Source of the DNA: Microbacterium sp. EYE_78
GTDB taxonomy: Bacteria > Actinomycetota > Actinomycetes > Actinomycetales > Microbacteriaceae
Length of the DNA stretch: 64,000 nucleotides
Assembly: GCF_023149035.1 (NCBI RefSeq)
Contig: NZ_JAHXMY010000001.1
Span: 1 to 64,000, forward strand
Direction of reading: 5' to 3'
The notes under the pieces were generated by a model. That model was not told the DNA's origin and did not search any database. It saw only the letters and a program-made list of their open reading frames with translations. Shown here piece after piece: positions 56,125 through 64,000 of this stretch (positions are counted from its first letter, which is position 1; the number at the start of each line of letters is the position of its first letter). The position numbers and the translations under genes were made by a program.

Positions 56125-57411
56125 TCAGCGTCCGGTGCCGGCGTAGACCACGGCCTCGGCGTCGCCGTCGAGCCCGTACGCCGTGTGCACGACGCGCGCG
56201 GCGTCGGCGAGGTCGTCGCCGCGCACCACGACGGAGATGCGGATCTCGGACGTCGAGATCATCTCGATGTTCACTCCCGAGGTCGACAGCGCCTCGAACA
56301 GGGTCGCCGAGACACCCGAGTGGGTGCGCATCCCGGCACCGACGACCGAGAGCTTGCCGATCTGATCGTCGTGGACGAGCTTGTCGAAGCCGACCGACTC
56401 CTGCTCGACCGACAGCGCGCGCAGGGCCGTCGACGCCTCGGCCTTGGGCAAGGTGAACGAGATGTCCGTGCGACCGGTCGCGGCAGCCGACACGTTCTGG
56501 ACGATCATGTCGACGTTGGCGCCGGACTTCGCGACGATCTTGAAGATCTCGGCCGCCTTGCCGGGGACGTCCGGCACTCCGACGACGGTGATCTTCGCCT
56601 GACTGAGGTCGGTGGCGACACCGGTGACGATGGGCTCTTCCATCTCTTCTCCCTCCGGGTGGTGCGGGGCGGTCATCCCGGCACCGAGGACGTAGGTGCC
56701 GACGCCCGAGCTGAACGTCGAGCGGGCGTGGATCATGACGCCGTGACGGCGGGCGTATTCGACGGCGCGGATGTACAGCACCTTCGCACCGTTCGCCGCC
56801 AGTTCGAGCATCTCCTCGGCCTGCACGGTCGAGAGCTTGCGCGCCTTGGGGACGACGCGCGGGTCGGCCGTGAAGATGCCGTCGACGTCGCTGTAGATCT
56901 CGCACACGTCCGCCTGCAGGGCGGCGGCGAGGGCCACCGCCGTCGTGTCGGATCCGCCTCGACCGAGCGTCGTGATGTCCCGGGTGTCGCGGCTGAACCC
57001 CTGGAAGCCCGCCACGATGACGATCGCACCCTCGTCGAGTGCTTCGCGCACGCGGACGGGCGTCACGTCCACGATGCGCGCGGCGCCGTGGGAGCTGTCG
57101 GTGATCATGCCCGCCTGGCTGCCCGTGAACGAGCGAGCCTCGAACCCCATCGAGTTGATCGCCATCGCGAGCAGCGCCATCGAGATGCGCTCACCGCTGG
57201 AGAGCAGCATGTCGAGCTCACGGGGTGCCGGCAGCGGCGAGACCTGCGACGCGAGGTCGAGGAGCTCATCGGTCGTGTCGCCCATCGCGCTGACAGCGAC
57301 CACGACGTCATCACCTGCGCGGCGGGCGTCGACGATGCGTTTGGCCACACGGCGGATGCTCTCGGCGTCGGCGACGGACGAACCGCCGTACTTCTGGACG
57401 ATCAGGGCCAT
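56125..57411 (-). CDS. lysC: aspartate kinase
   Basis: The 428-residue enzyme phosphorylates aspartate, the first step to lysine, threonine and methionine. It has [36 protein letters not shown] and two C-terminal ACT domains (about 265-345 and 350-420) for feedback by Lys/Thr. In actinobacteria an internal start often makes the beta subunit from this same frame; [12 protein letters not shown] could be such a point. ATG 57411. Confidence 0.95.
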   Translation of the reverse strand: MALIVQKYGGSSVADAESIRRVAKRIVDARRAGDDVVVAVSAMGDTTDELLDLASQVSPLPAPRELDMLLSSGERISMALLAMAINSMGFEARSFTGSQAGMITDSSHGAARIVDVTPVRVREALDEGAIVIVAGFQGFSRDTRDITTLGRGGSDTTAVALAAALQADVCEIYSDVDGIFTADPRVVPKARKLSTVQAEEMLELAANGAKVLYIRAVEYARRHGVMIHARSTFSSGVGTYVLGAGMTAPHHPEGEEMEEPIVTGVATDLSQAKITVVGVPDVPGKAAEIFKIVAKSGANVDMIVQNVSAAATGRTDISFTLPKAEASTALRALSVEQESVGFDKLVHDDQIGKLSVVGAGMRTHSGVSATLFEALSTSGVNIEMISTSEIRISVVVRGDDLADAARVVHTAYGLDGDAEAVVYAGTGR

Positions 57412-57505
57412 GTCGGACACTCCCGGGTGGATGCCGGGCGCAGCCGGCGGGCGGAGACTCACGCCCGGACCCATCCTAAGGAGCGCGGCATGCGCACGCT
57501 GCCAT

Positions 57506-57569
57506 GTGACGTGCGCAGTCACGTGCGCCGGGGGCTCCGACCGGTCGATCAGCCGCGCTGATTTAGGCT
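57506..57569 (+). promoter_or_regulatory. operator candidates and promoter of the ThrE-type exporter
   Basis: Two inverted repeats sit upstream of the exporter: GTGAC-N7-GTCAC (57506-57522) and ATCAGC-CGC-GCTGAT (57548-57562). The second abuts a -10-like TAGGCT (57564-57569), which ends 7 nt before the ATG. A regulator at the second site would block this promoter. The lysC promoter must also be in this 165-bp gap. Confidence 0.5.
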
Positions 57570-57576
57570 GGCGGAC

Positions 57577-58968
57577 ATGAGACGCCGCCGGATCCTTTCG
57601 TCTCTGCAGTCCCTCGTGCGAACCCCCGAGGTGACCTCGCCGCACACCGAGATGATCCCCGTCATCGACGACGCCTTCGCCGTCCGCGTGCTCGACCTCG
57701 CGATCCGGATCGGCGAGGCGATGCTCGCTGCGGGCGCCCCGGCGAGCGAGGTCACCCTGACGATCGTCCGCGTCGCGGGCATGTTCGGCCTCGACCCCGT
57801 CCACGTCGACGTCAGCTACAACTCCATCACCGTCGCGCACCACCGCAGCGGTGCGGATCGGCCGATCACGCTCATGCGCGTCGTGCGGACGCAAGCTCCC
57901 GACCACGCCCGGCTGCAGCGCCTGCAGGCACTGGTCGCGGAGATCCGATCCGGGATGCCGATCGACGCCGCACGTACCCAGTTCCGCGTCGTGCGCCGAA
58001 CGCCGTTCGCCTACCACCCCCCGGTCGTCGTCGGCGCGCAGGCGCTTCTCGCCGTGGGGGTCGCCTTGATGTTCGGCGCCAACTGGCTCGTCATCCTCCT
58101 GACCTTCCTCGCCGCCGGCGCGACCGCGGTGACGCAGTTCCTCCTCGGCCGTGCGCGCGTGCCCTTCTTCTTCAGCCAGATCGCCGGTGCCTTCGTGCTC
58201 ACCCTCATCGCGGCGCTCGCGCCGGGGCTCGAGGCCACCGGCTGGGCGGCGGCCGCCGACATCCGACCCTCCGTCATCGTGGCGTCGGGGATCGTGCTCA
58301 TGCTCGCGGGCCTCACGGTGGTGGGCGCCGCGCAGGACGCGATCGACGGCTTCGCCCTCACCGCGATGGGACGCATCCTCGAGCTCACGACGCAGACCCT
58401 CGGCGTGGTGCTCGGCATCCTCATCGGCCTCGAGACCGCCCGAGTCGTCGGCGCCGGAATGGACCCGCCGAACGACCCGCTGCCCTTCGGTCCCCTGCCG
58501 CTGCAGTTCGTCGGCGCGGCGCTCATCGCCGTTGCGGTCACGATCTACAACGGCGCGGGTCTGCGGGTCGTCGTCGTCAGCGTCGGCCTGAGCGTCGTGG
58601 CCTGGGCGGGATACACCGCCTCGGTCGGACTCGGGTTCGACACCGCCGCGGCCAGCGGCGTCGGCGCCTTCGCCGGGAGCCTCCTCGGCATCGTGGCGGC
58701 GTACCGGCTGCACGTGCCCTCGGTCGCGATCACGACCGCGGCGATCCTTCCGATGGTGCCGGGAGCCGCGGTGTTCCGGGGTCTGCTCGGCGTCGTCGAG
58801 TCGGGGTACAGCACCGTCACCCTGCTCATCGGGTTCACCACGCTCGCCTCGGCGGCGACGATCGGCATCGCCCTCGCGGTGGGTGCATCGCTCGGCATCT
58901 ATGTCGGGCAACCCCTGCGCGCCTCGCTCGGCAGCGTCATCAAGGCGCGAGCGCGGGTGCGCTCGTGA
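57577..58968 (+). CDS. threonine/serine exporter family protein (ThrE type)
   Basis: The 463-residue protein joins an N-terminal soluble ThrE domain ([27 protein letters not shown], then [14 protein letters not shown]) to about ten membrane helices, combining both ThrE parts in one chain. In Corynebacterium ThrE exports threonine and serine. It is next to and divergent from lysC, so overflow of aspartate-family amino acids is a sensible role. The ATG has no clear Shine-Dalgarno and may be leaderless. Confidence 0.9.
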   Translation: MRRRRILSSLQSLVRTPEVTSPHTEMIPVIDDAFAVRVLDLAIRIGEAMLAAGAPASEVTLTIVRVAGMFGLDPVHVDVSYNSITVAHHRSGADRPITLMRVVRTQAPDHARLQRLQALVAEIRSGMPIDAARTQFRVVRRTPFAYHPPVVVGAQALLAVGVALMFGANWLVILLTFLAAGATAVTQFLLGRARVPFFFSQIAGAFVLTLIAALAPGLEATGWAAAADIRPSVIVASGIVLMLAGLTVVGAAQDAIDGFALTAMGRILELTTQTLGVVLGILIGLETARVVGAGMDPPNDPLPFGPLPLQFVGAALIAVAVTIYNGAGLRVVVVSVGLSVVAWAGYTASVGLGFDTAAASGVGAFAGSLLGIVAAYRLHVPSVAITTAAILPMVPGAAVFRGLLGVVESGYSTVTLLIGFTTLASAATIGIALAVGASLGIYVGQPLRASLGSVIKARARVRS

Positions 58969-58984
58969 GCCCTACGCTCGAGGG

Positions 58985-59380
58985 ATGAGCGCTGCGAGCG
59001 ACGAGATCTGGAACCGCGCCCTGGAGGACGACGCCCCCACGACCGTGGGTGACGCCGCCGTGCGGCGGGTCGTGACCTTCCACGGCGCGGTGACGGACGC
59101 CGGACTCTGGTCGGCGATCGAGACGCACGCGGACGACGACGAGGCACCACTCGAAGCGATCGCCGACGCGTTCCGCACCCTGGGCCTCGAGGCCACCGCG
59201 GAGACCATCGAGCGCGCAAGCGCGGAACACGAGCAAACCGCCGGCATCGGCGACGACGACGCCTGGAGCGATGCGCAGGAGCGCGTCGACGACGAGTACA
59301 TCGTCGAGGACGACGACATCACCGCCGCGATCGAACGCACCCTCGCGCAGGAGCCCGAGCTGTTCGCGCCGACCGGATGA
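58985..59380 (+). CDS. small acidic hypothetical protein (possibly DMP19/DUF4375-like)
   Basis: The 131-residue, very acidic, soluble protein reads EIWNRALEDDAPTTVGDAAVRRVVTFHGAVTDAGLWSAIE, then helix-forming LEAIADAFRTLGLEATAETIERA, reminiscent of DMP19 domains; the match is by eye only. The end is Asp/Glu-rich. A TACGCT box (58973-58978) lies 6 nt before the ATG, suggesting a leaderless message of its own. Function unknown. Confidence 0.72.
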   Translation: MSAASDEIWNRALEDDAPTTVGDAAVRRVVTFHGAVTDAGLWSAIETHADDDEAPLEAIADAFRTLGLEATAETIERASAEHEQTAGIGDDDAWSDAQERVDDEYIVEDDDITAAIERTLAQEPELFAPTG

Positions 59381-59386
59381 GCGGCG

Positions 59387-60328
59387 TCAGCCGAGGGCTG
59401 CGGGTGGCGGCATCCGCCGTCGCCGAAGGCGGAAGCCCCCGGTGCCGGCGAGCCAGCAGCCCGCGATGACGAGCGGGAGCCCGATCGCGAGACCGACCGT
59501 CAACGCCTCGCCCAGCACGAGGGCACCGAGCAGGATGGCGACGATCGGGTTCGCATAGGTGAACAGGGGCGCCCGCACCGGACCGACCTCGGCGATGAGC
59601 GCGAAGAACACCACGAACGCGACGGCCGTGCACAGCACGCCGAGCGCGACGAGCGAGACGGTGCTCCTGACCGTCGGCATCTCGGGTGTCGTGAGCACAC
59701 CGATCGGGAGGTAGAACAGGCCGACGGCGGCCATCGACAGCGTGATGGTCCCGAGCGAGGGGACGTCGTGCAGCTTCGTGGTGACGAGGAACGGCGCGAT
59801 CGCGTACAGCAGCGCGACGAGCAGGACCTCGCCGATCGACAGGAGTCCCGGGATGCCGGCGACGGCCAGACCGGGACCCGCGACGATCACCACCAGTCCT
59901 GCGAACCCGAGGCCGAGCCCTGCCGCGCGCCGGGGTGCCAGGGCTGCGCGATCGCCGCGCACGAGCGCGATGAGTGCGGCGAAGAGCGGGACCGTCGCCA
60001 CCAGCAGTCCCGTGAGACCGGACGGCAGGGTCTGCTCGGCGTGCCCCAGCAGGACGAAGGGACCCGCCATCTCGATCGCGCCGAACGCCAGCACCCACGG
60101 CCATCGGCGCAGGGCAGGACCCAGCGCACGTCGGTGCAGAGCGATCGGCAGGAGCAGGAGCGCCGCCAGCAGGGTCCGCCCGGCGACGACGGCCGCCGGG
60201 GAGTACGACGCGACGGCCTCTTTGATGAAGAGGTACGGCATGCCCCACAGGAGTGCCATCGCGGCGAACAGGAGCCAGCCACGGGAGGAGATCGTCGTCG
60301 TCGTCGACGGGGCGGATGCCTGGCTCAC
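59387..60328 (-). CDS. EamA-family (DMT) transporter
   Basis: The 313-residue protein has ten predicted helices in two EamA repeats (LFAAMALLWGMPYLFIKEAVASYSP... and LLVALLYAIAPFLVTTKL...YANPIVAILLGALVLGE). The family exports amino acids or metabolites. GTG start. Converges with the small acidic gene. Confidence 0.92.
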   Translation of the reverse strand: MSQASAPSTTTTISSRGWLLFAAMALLWGMPYLFIKEAVASYSPAAVVAGRTLLAALLLLPIALHRRALGPALRRWPWVLAFGAIEMAGPFVLLGHAEQTLPSGLTGLLVATVPLFAALIALVRGDRAALAPRRAAGLGLGFAGLVVIVAGPGLAVAGIPGLLSIGEVLLVALLYAIAPFLVTTKLHDVPSLGTITLSMAAVGLFYLPIGVLTTPEMPTVRSTVSLVALGVLCTAVAFVVFFALIAEVGPVRAPLFTYANPIVAILLGALVLGEALTVGLAIGLPLVIAGCWLAGTGGFRLRRRRMPPPAALG

Positions 60329-60371
60329 GCGCTCACGCTAGCGCGCCCCGACGACATCGACCGTCGCGGGC

Positions 60372-60965
60372 TCAGACGGTGCGGCGGCCCTCGAACGCGC
60401 GCCCGAGGGTGACCTCGTCGGCGTACTCCAGGTCGCCGCCCACCGGCAGGCCGGACGCGAGGCGCGTCACGCGGATCTCGAGCGTGTGCAGCAGGCGACT
60501 GAGATAGGTCGCCGTCGCCTCGCCCTCGAGGTTCGGGTTGGTGGCGAGGATCACCTCTGTCACGGTGCCGTCCGCGAGGCGCTGCATGAGCTGAGCGATG
60601 CGGAGGTCGTCCGGTCCGATGCCGGCGATCGGACTGATGGATCCGCCCAGCACGTGGTACAGACCTCGGAACTCCCTCGTGCGCTCGATGGCCGACACGT
60701 CTTTGGCGTCCTCGACCACGCAGATGAGGGTGCGATCGCGCCGGGGGTCACGGCAGATGGAGCACTGGGGCTGCTCCGAGACGTTGCCGCAGATCTCGCA
60801 GAACCGGACCCGCTCCCGCAGCTCGGAGAGCAGGTGGGCGAGCCTCGACACGTCGAAGGACGGGGTCTGCAGGATGTGGAACGCGATCCGCTGCGCGGAC
60901 TTCGGGCCGATGCCCGGCAGCCGACCGAATTCGTCGATCAGGTCTTGGACGATGCCGTCGTACAT
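60372..60965 (-). CDS. recR: recombination mediator protein RecR
   Basis: The 197-residue protein has an N-terminal HhH ([24 protein letters not shown]), zinc finger [16 protein letters not shown], and Toprim ([44 protein letters not shown]). It supports RecF-pathway recombination with RecO. It is 3 nt downstream of dnaX on the minus strand, the classic pairing. Confidence 0.96.
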   Translation of the reverse strand: MYDGIVQDLIDEFGRLPGIGPKSAQRIAFHILQTPSFDVSRLAHLLSELRERVRFCEICGNVSEQPQCSICRDPRRDRTLICVVEDAKDVSAIERTREFRGLYHVLGGSISPIAGIGPDDLRIAQLMQRLADGTVTEVILATNPNLEGEATATYLSRLLHTLEIRVTRLASGLPVGGDLEYADEVTLGRAFEGRRTV

Positions 60966-60968
60966 GGA

Positions 60969-63107
60969 TCAGCTGAACCTCGTGGGCGGCGTGTACGGCT
61001 CTTCTCGCACGAACCGCGCGCCGAGGATCTGCCGGACCACGGCCTCGCCGACGCGCTCGATGCCGCCCGGACGCGGGCCCCGCGGCGGCTCGGGTGGGCG
61101 GGGCGCGGGCACGGTCAGCGCCGGGATCGGGGCGTCGGCGTCCACCGGCGGCGGGACGTCATCCTCGTCCGGGGGCTCGAGCGCCTCGACCGGCATCACG
61201 TCGCCCTCGTGGACCGGAGCCGCCTCGCGCACCGCCGTGAGCGTCCGCACGGCGGACGGTGCGGCATCCTCGGGCTCGTCGTCGACGGCGAACTGCGCGG
61301 ACGGGAGCCCGTCGTCACTCGGAATCGGTGCGACGGCCCATTCTGTCACCGGCGCGGCGCTCGCGGATGCGACGGCCGCGGGGGCTGAGCGCGAGGCCGA
61401 CGGCGCGGCTGCGGTCGTCGATCCCCCGACGTCCCTCTGCGGACCGGTGTCGGGCGGGCCCGGATCGCGAGGACCCTCATGTCCTACCCCGCCGGGCGGT
61501 GGGGGCGTGGGGTCCGCGTCGTGGCGGGTCAGGTACTTCACGCGCACACCGAGGACGGAGAGGATCGCCGTCCGGAGGTCCTCGCTCGGCCCCTTGCCTG
61601 CGGTGAGCTTCTTGAACGACTGCACGTCCGAGTGGTTCTGGAAGGACAGGGTGAGGATGTCGCCCTCGGCGTACGCGACCGGACGGGATGCGGTCGCGAT
61701 CATCCACGACGTGCGGCTGATGTCCTCGAGGCGCCGGAGGATCTCGGGCCACGAGTCGCGGATCTGCTCGAAGGTCACCGGCCCGCTCGGGACCGGTGGG
61801 GCGGGCGGCGCGGGTGTGGCGACGGCGGGCTCCGCGGGCGCGACCGTCCGGGCTGGTTCGGGGTTCGACGCCGACGGAGCCGGGGCAGACGCCACCGGGG
61901 CAGACGCCACCGGGGTCGACGGGACCGGGGCGGACGCCGGGGGCGCGGATGCCGGGACGGGCGACGCTGCTGCCGTCGCCGCGGGAGCGGATGCCGCGAC
62001 GCCGGCGTCCGCGGTCGCGAGGACGCGGGCAACGAGCAGCTCGAGCTGCAGTCGAGGCGAGGTGGTGCCCGTCATGTCGTCGAGCGCCGTGACGACCAGG
62101 TCGGCGATGCGGGAGAGCCGGTCGGTGCCGAAGGCTGCGGCCTGGCGGCCCATCCGGTCGAGCTCGTCGGCGGGTACGCCGCGGAGGACGGCGCGCGCGC
62201 CCTCGCCGGTCGCGGCGACGATGATCAGGTCGCGCAGGCGTTCGAGCAGGTCGTCGACGAACCGACGCGGGTCCTGCCCCGTCTGCACGACGCGGTCGAC
62301 GGCGCCGAAGGCCGCTGCGGCATCACGCGCCGAGAACGCGTCGACCACCTCGTCGAGGAGCTCGGCGTGGGTGTACCCGAGGAGCGCCACCGCTCGCTCG
62401 TAGGCCACGGCGCCGTCCTCGGACCCGGCGATCAGCTGGTCGAGCAGCGACAGGGTGTCGCGAGGCGAGCCGCCGCCGGCACGAACGACGAGGGGCAGGA
62501 CGCCCGGCTCGACCGAGACGCCCTCGGCTGCGCAGAGCTGCTCGACGTACTCGAGCATCGCGGCGGGTGCGACCAGGCGGAACGGGTAGTGGTGGGTGCG
62601 CGAGCGGATCGTGCCGATGACCTTCTCGGGCTCGGTCGTCGCGAAGATGAACTTGACGTGCGCGGGAGGCTCCTCGACGAGCTTCAGCAGGGCGTTGAAT
62701 CCCTGCGCCGTGACCATGTGCGCCTCGTCGAGGATGAAGATCTTGAACCGGTCGCGCGCAGGCGCGAACACCGCCCGCTCGCGCAGGTCGCGTGCGTCGT
62801 CGACGCCGTTGTGGGATGCCGCGTCGATCTCGACCACGTCGAGCGACCCTCCGCCGCCGCGGCTGAGCTCGCGGCAGCTGTCGCACTCGCCGCACGGGGT
62901 GTCGGTCGGCCCCTGTGCGCAGTTGAGGCAGCGTGCCAGGATGCGCGCCGAGGTCGTCTTGCCGCATCCGCGCGGGCCGGAGAAGAGGTAGGCGTGCCCG
63001 ACGCGATCGCTGCGGAGCGCCGTCATCAGCGGCTCGGTCACCTGCGACTGCCCGATCATCTCGCCGAAGGTCTCCGGGCGGTAGCGGCGGTAGAGGGCGG
63101 TGGTCAC
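60969..63107 (-). CDS. dnaX: DNA polymerase III subunit gamma/tau
   Basis: The 712-residue clamp-loader ATPase has Walker A GPRGCGKTT (44-52), a zinc site (CLNCAQGPTDTPCGECDSC), DEAHMVT, LKLVEEPP, and the sensor segment IRSRTHHYPF. After ~350 residues a long Ala/Pro/Ser/Val linker contains a 5-residue repeat (see repeat entry), and a C-terminal tau-like part follows. No A- or T-run that could make a gamma frameshift product was seen. Start ATG. Confidence 0.95.
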   Translation of the reverse strand: MTTALYRRYRPETFGEMIGQSQVTEPLMTALRSDRVGHAYLFSGPRGCGKTTSARILARCLNCAQGPTDTPCGECDSCRELSRGGGGSLDVVEIDAASHNGVDDARDLRERAVFAPARDRFKIFILDEAHMVTAQGFNALLKLVEEPPAHVKFIFATTEPEKVIGTIRSRTHHYPFRLVAPAAMLEYVEQLCAAEGVSVEPGVLPLVVRAGGGSPRDTLSLLDQLIAGSEDGAVAYERAVALLGYTHAELLDEVVDAFSARDAAAAFGAVDRVVQTGQDPRRFVDDLLERLRDLIIVAATGEGARAVLRGVPADELDRMGRQAAAFGTDRLSRIADLVVTALDDMTGTTSPRLQLELLVARVLATADAGVAASAPAATAAASPVPASAPPASAPVPSTPVASAPVASAPAPSASNPEPARTVAPAEPAVATPAPPAPPVPSGPVTFEQIRDSWPEILRRLEDISRTSWMIATASRPVAYAEGDILTLSFQNHSDVQSFKKLTAGKGPSEDLRTAILSVLGVRVKYLTRHDADPTPPPPGGVGHEGPRDPGPPDTGPQRDVGGSTTAAAPSASRSAPAAVASASAAPVTEWAVAPIPSDDGLPSAQFAVDDEPEDAAPSAVRTLTAVREAAPVHEGDVMPVEALEPPDEDDVPPPVDADAPIPALTVPAPRPPEPPRGPRPGGIERVGEAVVRQILGARFVREEPYTPPTRFS
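61880..61939. repeat. 15-bp tandem repeat in the dnaX linker
   Basis: Four 15-bp units (61880-61894, 61895-61909 identical; two more with changes) encode a five-residue Pro-Val-Ala-Ser-Ala-type repeat in the linker. In-frame, so likely tolerated as flexible linker length. Confidence 0.8.
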
Positions 63108-63197
63108 CAGAACAGACTACGGCGTGGCACCGACATCCGACCCGTCGCCCGACGCCGCTCGGGAACACCCCGCCCCTGCGGGGCGTTGACCGCCGGC

Positions 63198-64000
63198 ATG
63201 AGCGCCTCCCTCGTCGACGTCGCGGTGATCGGCGCCGGGCAGGCCGGGCTGTCGGCCGCCCACCACCTGCGACGGCGCGGGTTCGTCCCGGCGTCCTCGG
63301 GCGAGGACGGCCCGACGTTCGTCGTCCTCGATGCCGAGGACCGAGCCGGCGGAGCCTGGCAGCATCGATGGGCCACGCTGCGCATGGGGACGGTCAACGG
63401 CATCCACGAGCTCCCCGGTCATCCCGTGCCCCCGGCGGATCCCGCTGCGCCGAGCCGCGAGGTGCTGCCGGCGTACTTCGACGAGTACGAACGACTGCAG
63501 GACCTCCGCGTGCACCGGCCGGTCCGCGTGCGCTCGGTCCGCCGCGAGGACGACGATGCCGGCGGCCGCCTGCTCGTGACCGCCGAGACGCCGGACGGAG
63601 CGGCATCCTGGCGAGCGCGCTACGTCGTCAACGCGACCGGCACCTGGCGCCGTCCCTTCTGGCCCCACTACCCCGGGCAGGAGCGGTTCGCGGGCGTCCA
63701 GCTGCATGTGCACGACTACGTGGCCGCCGACGCCTTCGCCGGGCGTCGCGTCGTCGTGGTGGGAGCAGGGGTCTCGGCGATTCAGCTGCTTGACGAGATC
63801 TCGGCCGTCACCGACACCTTCTGGGTCTCGCGCGCCGAACCGAAGTGGGATGCCGACGCCTTCGACACGGCCGCCCGCATTCAGGCGATCGCCGGCGTCG
63901 AGGAGCGCGTGCGCCGGGGCCTGCCGCCCGGCAGCGTCGTCTCGGTCACAGGAGCGCACTGGTCGCCCTGGGCGCAGGCCGCGCAGGACCGGGGGGCGCT
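63198..64000 (+). CDS. flavin-containing monooxygenase / NAD(P)-binding oxidoreductase, 3' partial
   Basis: The first ~267 residues are in the window and the frame is open to the edge. It has VAVIGAGQAGLSAAHHLRRRGF (FAD site), RAGGAWQHRWATLRMG, an FMO-type middle (VVNATGTWRRPFWPHYPGQERF), and VVVVGAGVSAIQLLDE (NADPH site). It resembles bacterial YczK/TrkA-like FMOs that oxidise or handle small substrates. ATG 63198. Divergent from dnaX, 90 bp apart. Confidence 0.88.
   Translation, partial: MSASLVDVAVIGAGQAGLSAAHHLRRRGFVPASSGEDGPTFVVLDAEDRAGGAWQHRWATLRMGTVNGIHELPGHPVPPADPAAPSREVLPAYFDEYERLQDLRVHRPVRVRSVRREDDDAGGRLLVTAETPDGAASWRARYVVNATGTWRRPFWPHYPGQERFAGVQLHVHDYVAADAFAGRRVVVVGAGVSAIQLLDEISAVTDTFWVSRAEPKWDADAFDTAARIQAIAGVEERVRRGLPPGSVVSVTGAHWSPWAQAAQDRGA

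Noticed and set aside
60969..63107. Programmed frameshift in dnaX giving gamma
   Set aside because: No slippery A or T run is present in the GC-rich gene.
63108..63197. Small SRP RNA gene upstream of dnaX
   Set aside because: The GGAA/AGCA apical-loop core is not present; there is only a 6-bp GC hairpin near 63171-63185.

Overview
The window is high-GC DNA from an actinobacterium. Gene content and order point to Microbacteriaceae, most likely Microbacterium or a close relative: a DUF222/HNH (13E12-type) gene, a compact Tad pilus cluster next to topA-tmk-holB, a PASTA-type bifunctional PBP, DUF2510, DUF4244 and Rv3654c-like proteins, and a dnaX-recR-lysC-asd neighbourhood. It is almost entirely coding. 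I see no insertion sequence, phage, integrase or CRISPR array. The family assignment rests on memory of families, not on a search.

Region 1 (1-14.5 kb) is a carbohydrate-use island. A TetR regulator (1692-2339, minus) faces an Opp-type ABC importer (lipoprotein, two ATPases, two permeases) that is tightly coupled to a GH3 beta-glycosidase (to 10214). A second importer of the CUT1 sugar type (10657-13770, minus; one lipoprotein, two permeases, no ATPase) faces a second, similar TetR regulator (13891-14550). Each divergent promoter region holds an AT-rich inverted repeat of the TetR-operator kind. The outer edge has a partial DUF222/HNH gene and a small membrane protein.

Region 2 (14.5-21 kb) holds a sigma-70-like factor with a coupled one-pass membrane protein, then a CitAB/DcuSR-type two-component pair divergent from a complete TctCBA tripartite carboxylate transporter. 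Region 3 (21-30.6 kb, all minus) holds a short-chain dehydrogenase, a GH15 glycosidase, a SulP transporter, a glycosyltransferase, and an overlapping MMPL exporter-nicotinamidase-DUF2510 operon, ending at a small membrane protein just behind tRNA-Thr. Region 4 (30.7-33.7 kb) is a MetQ-MetN-MetI methionine importer.

Region 5 (33.7-45 kb) is conserved actinobacterial backbone: a TAP-like hydrolase, holB, tmk, topA and a tad cluster on the minus strand, then acs on the plus strand. Region 6 (45-53 kb) has a degenerate SnoaL-like lipoprotein, RidA, a small DUF4177-like protein, a PASTA PBP, a metallophosphoesterase, tRNA-Pro, a PMM-like HAD phosphatase, thymidine kinase and malate:quinone oxidoreductase. 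Region 7 (53-64 kb) is the aspartate-pathway and replication block: asd, an ECF41-type sigma factor with its likely target oxidoreductase sitting between asd and lysC, a ThrE-type exporter, EamA, recR, dnaX, and a flavin monooxygenase cut off by the window end.

The most notable signals not explained by single genes are: the two matched TetR/operator units around the sugar locus; tandem duplications of gene 3' ends including the stop codon, in both metI and tmk; strong hairpins directly after two transporter lipoprotein genes; the ECF41 unit with a matching promoter inside the lysC-asd pair; and a lipoprotein whose SnoaL core appears replaced by an Ala-Asp repeat.
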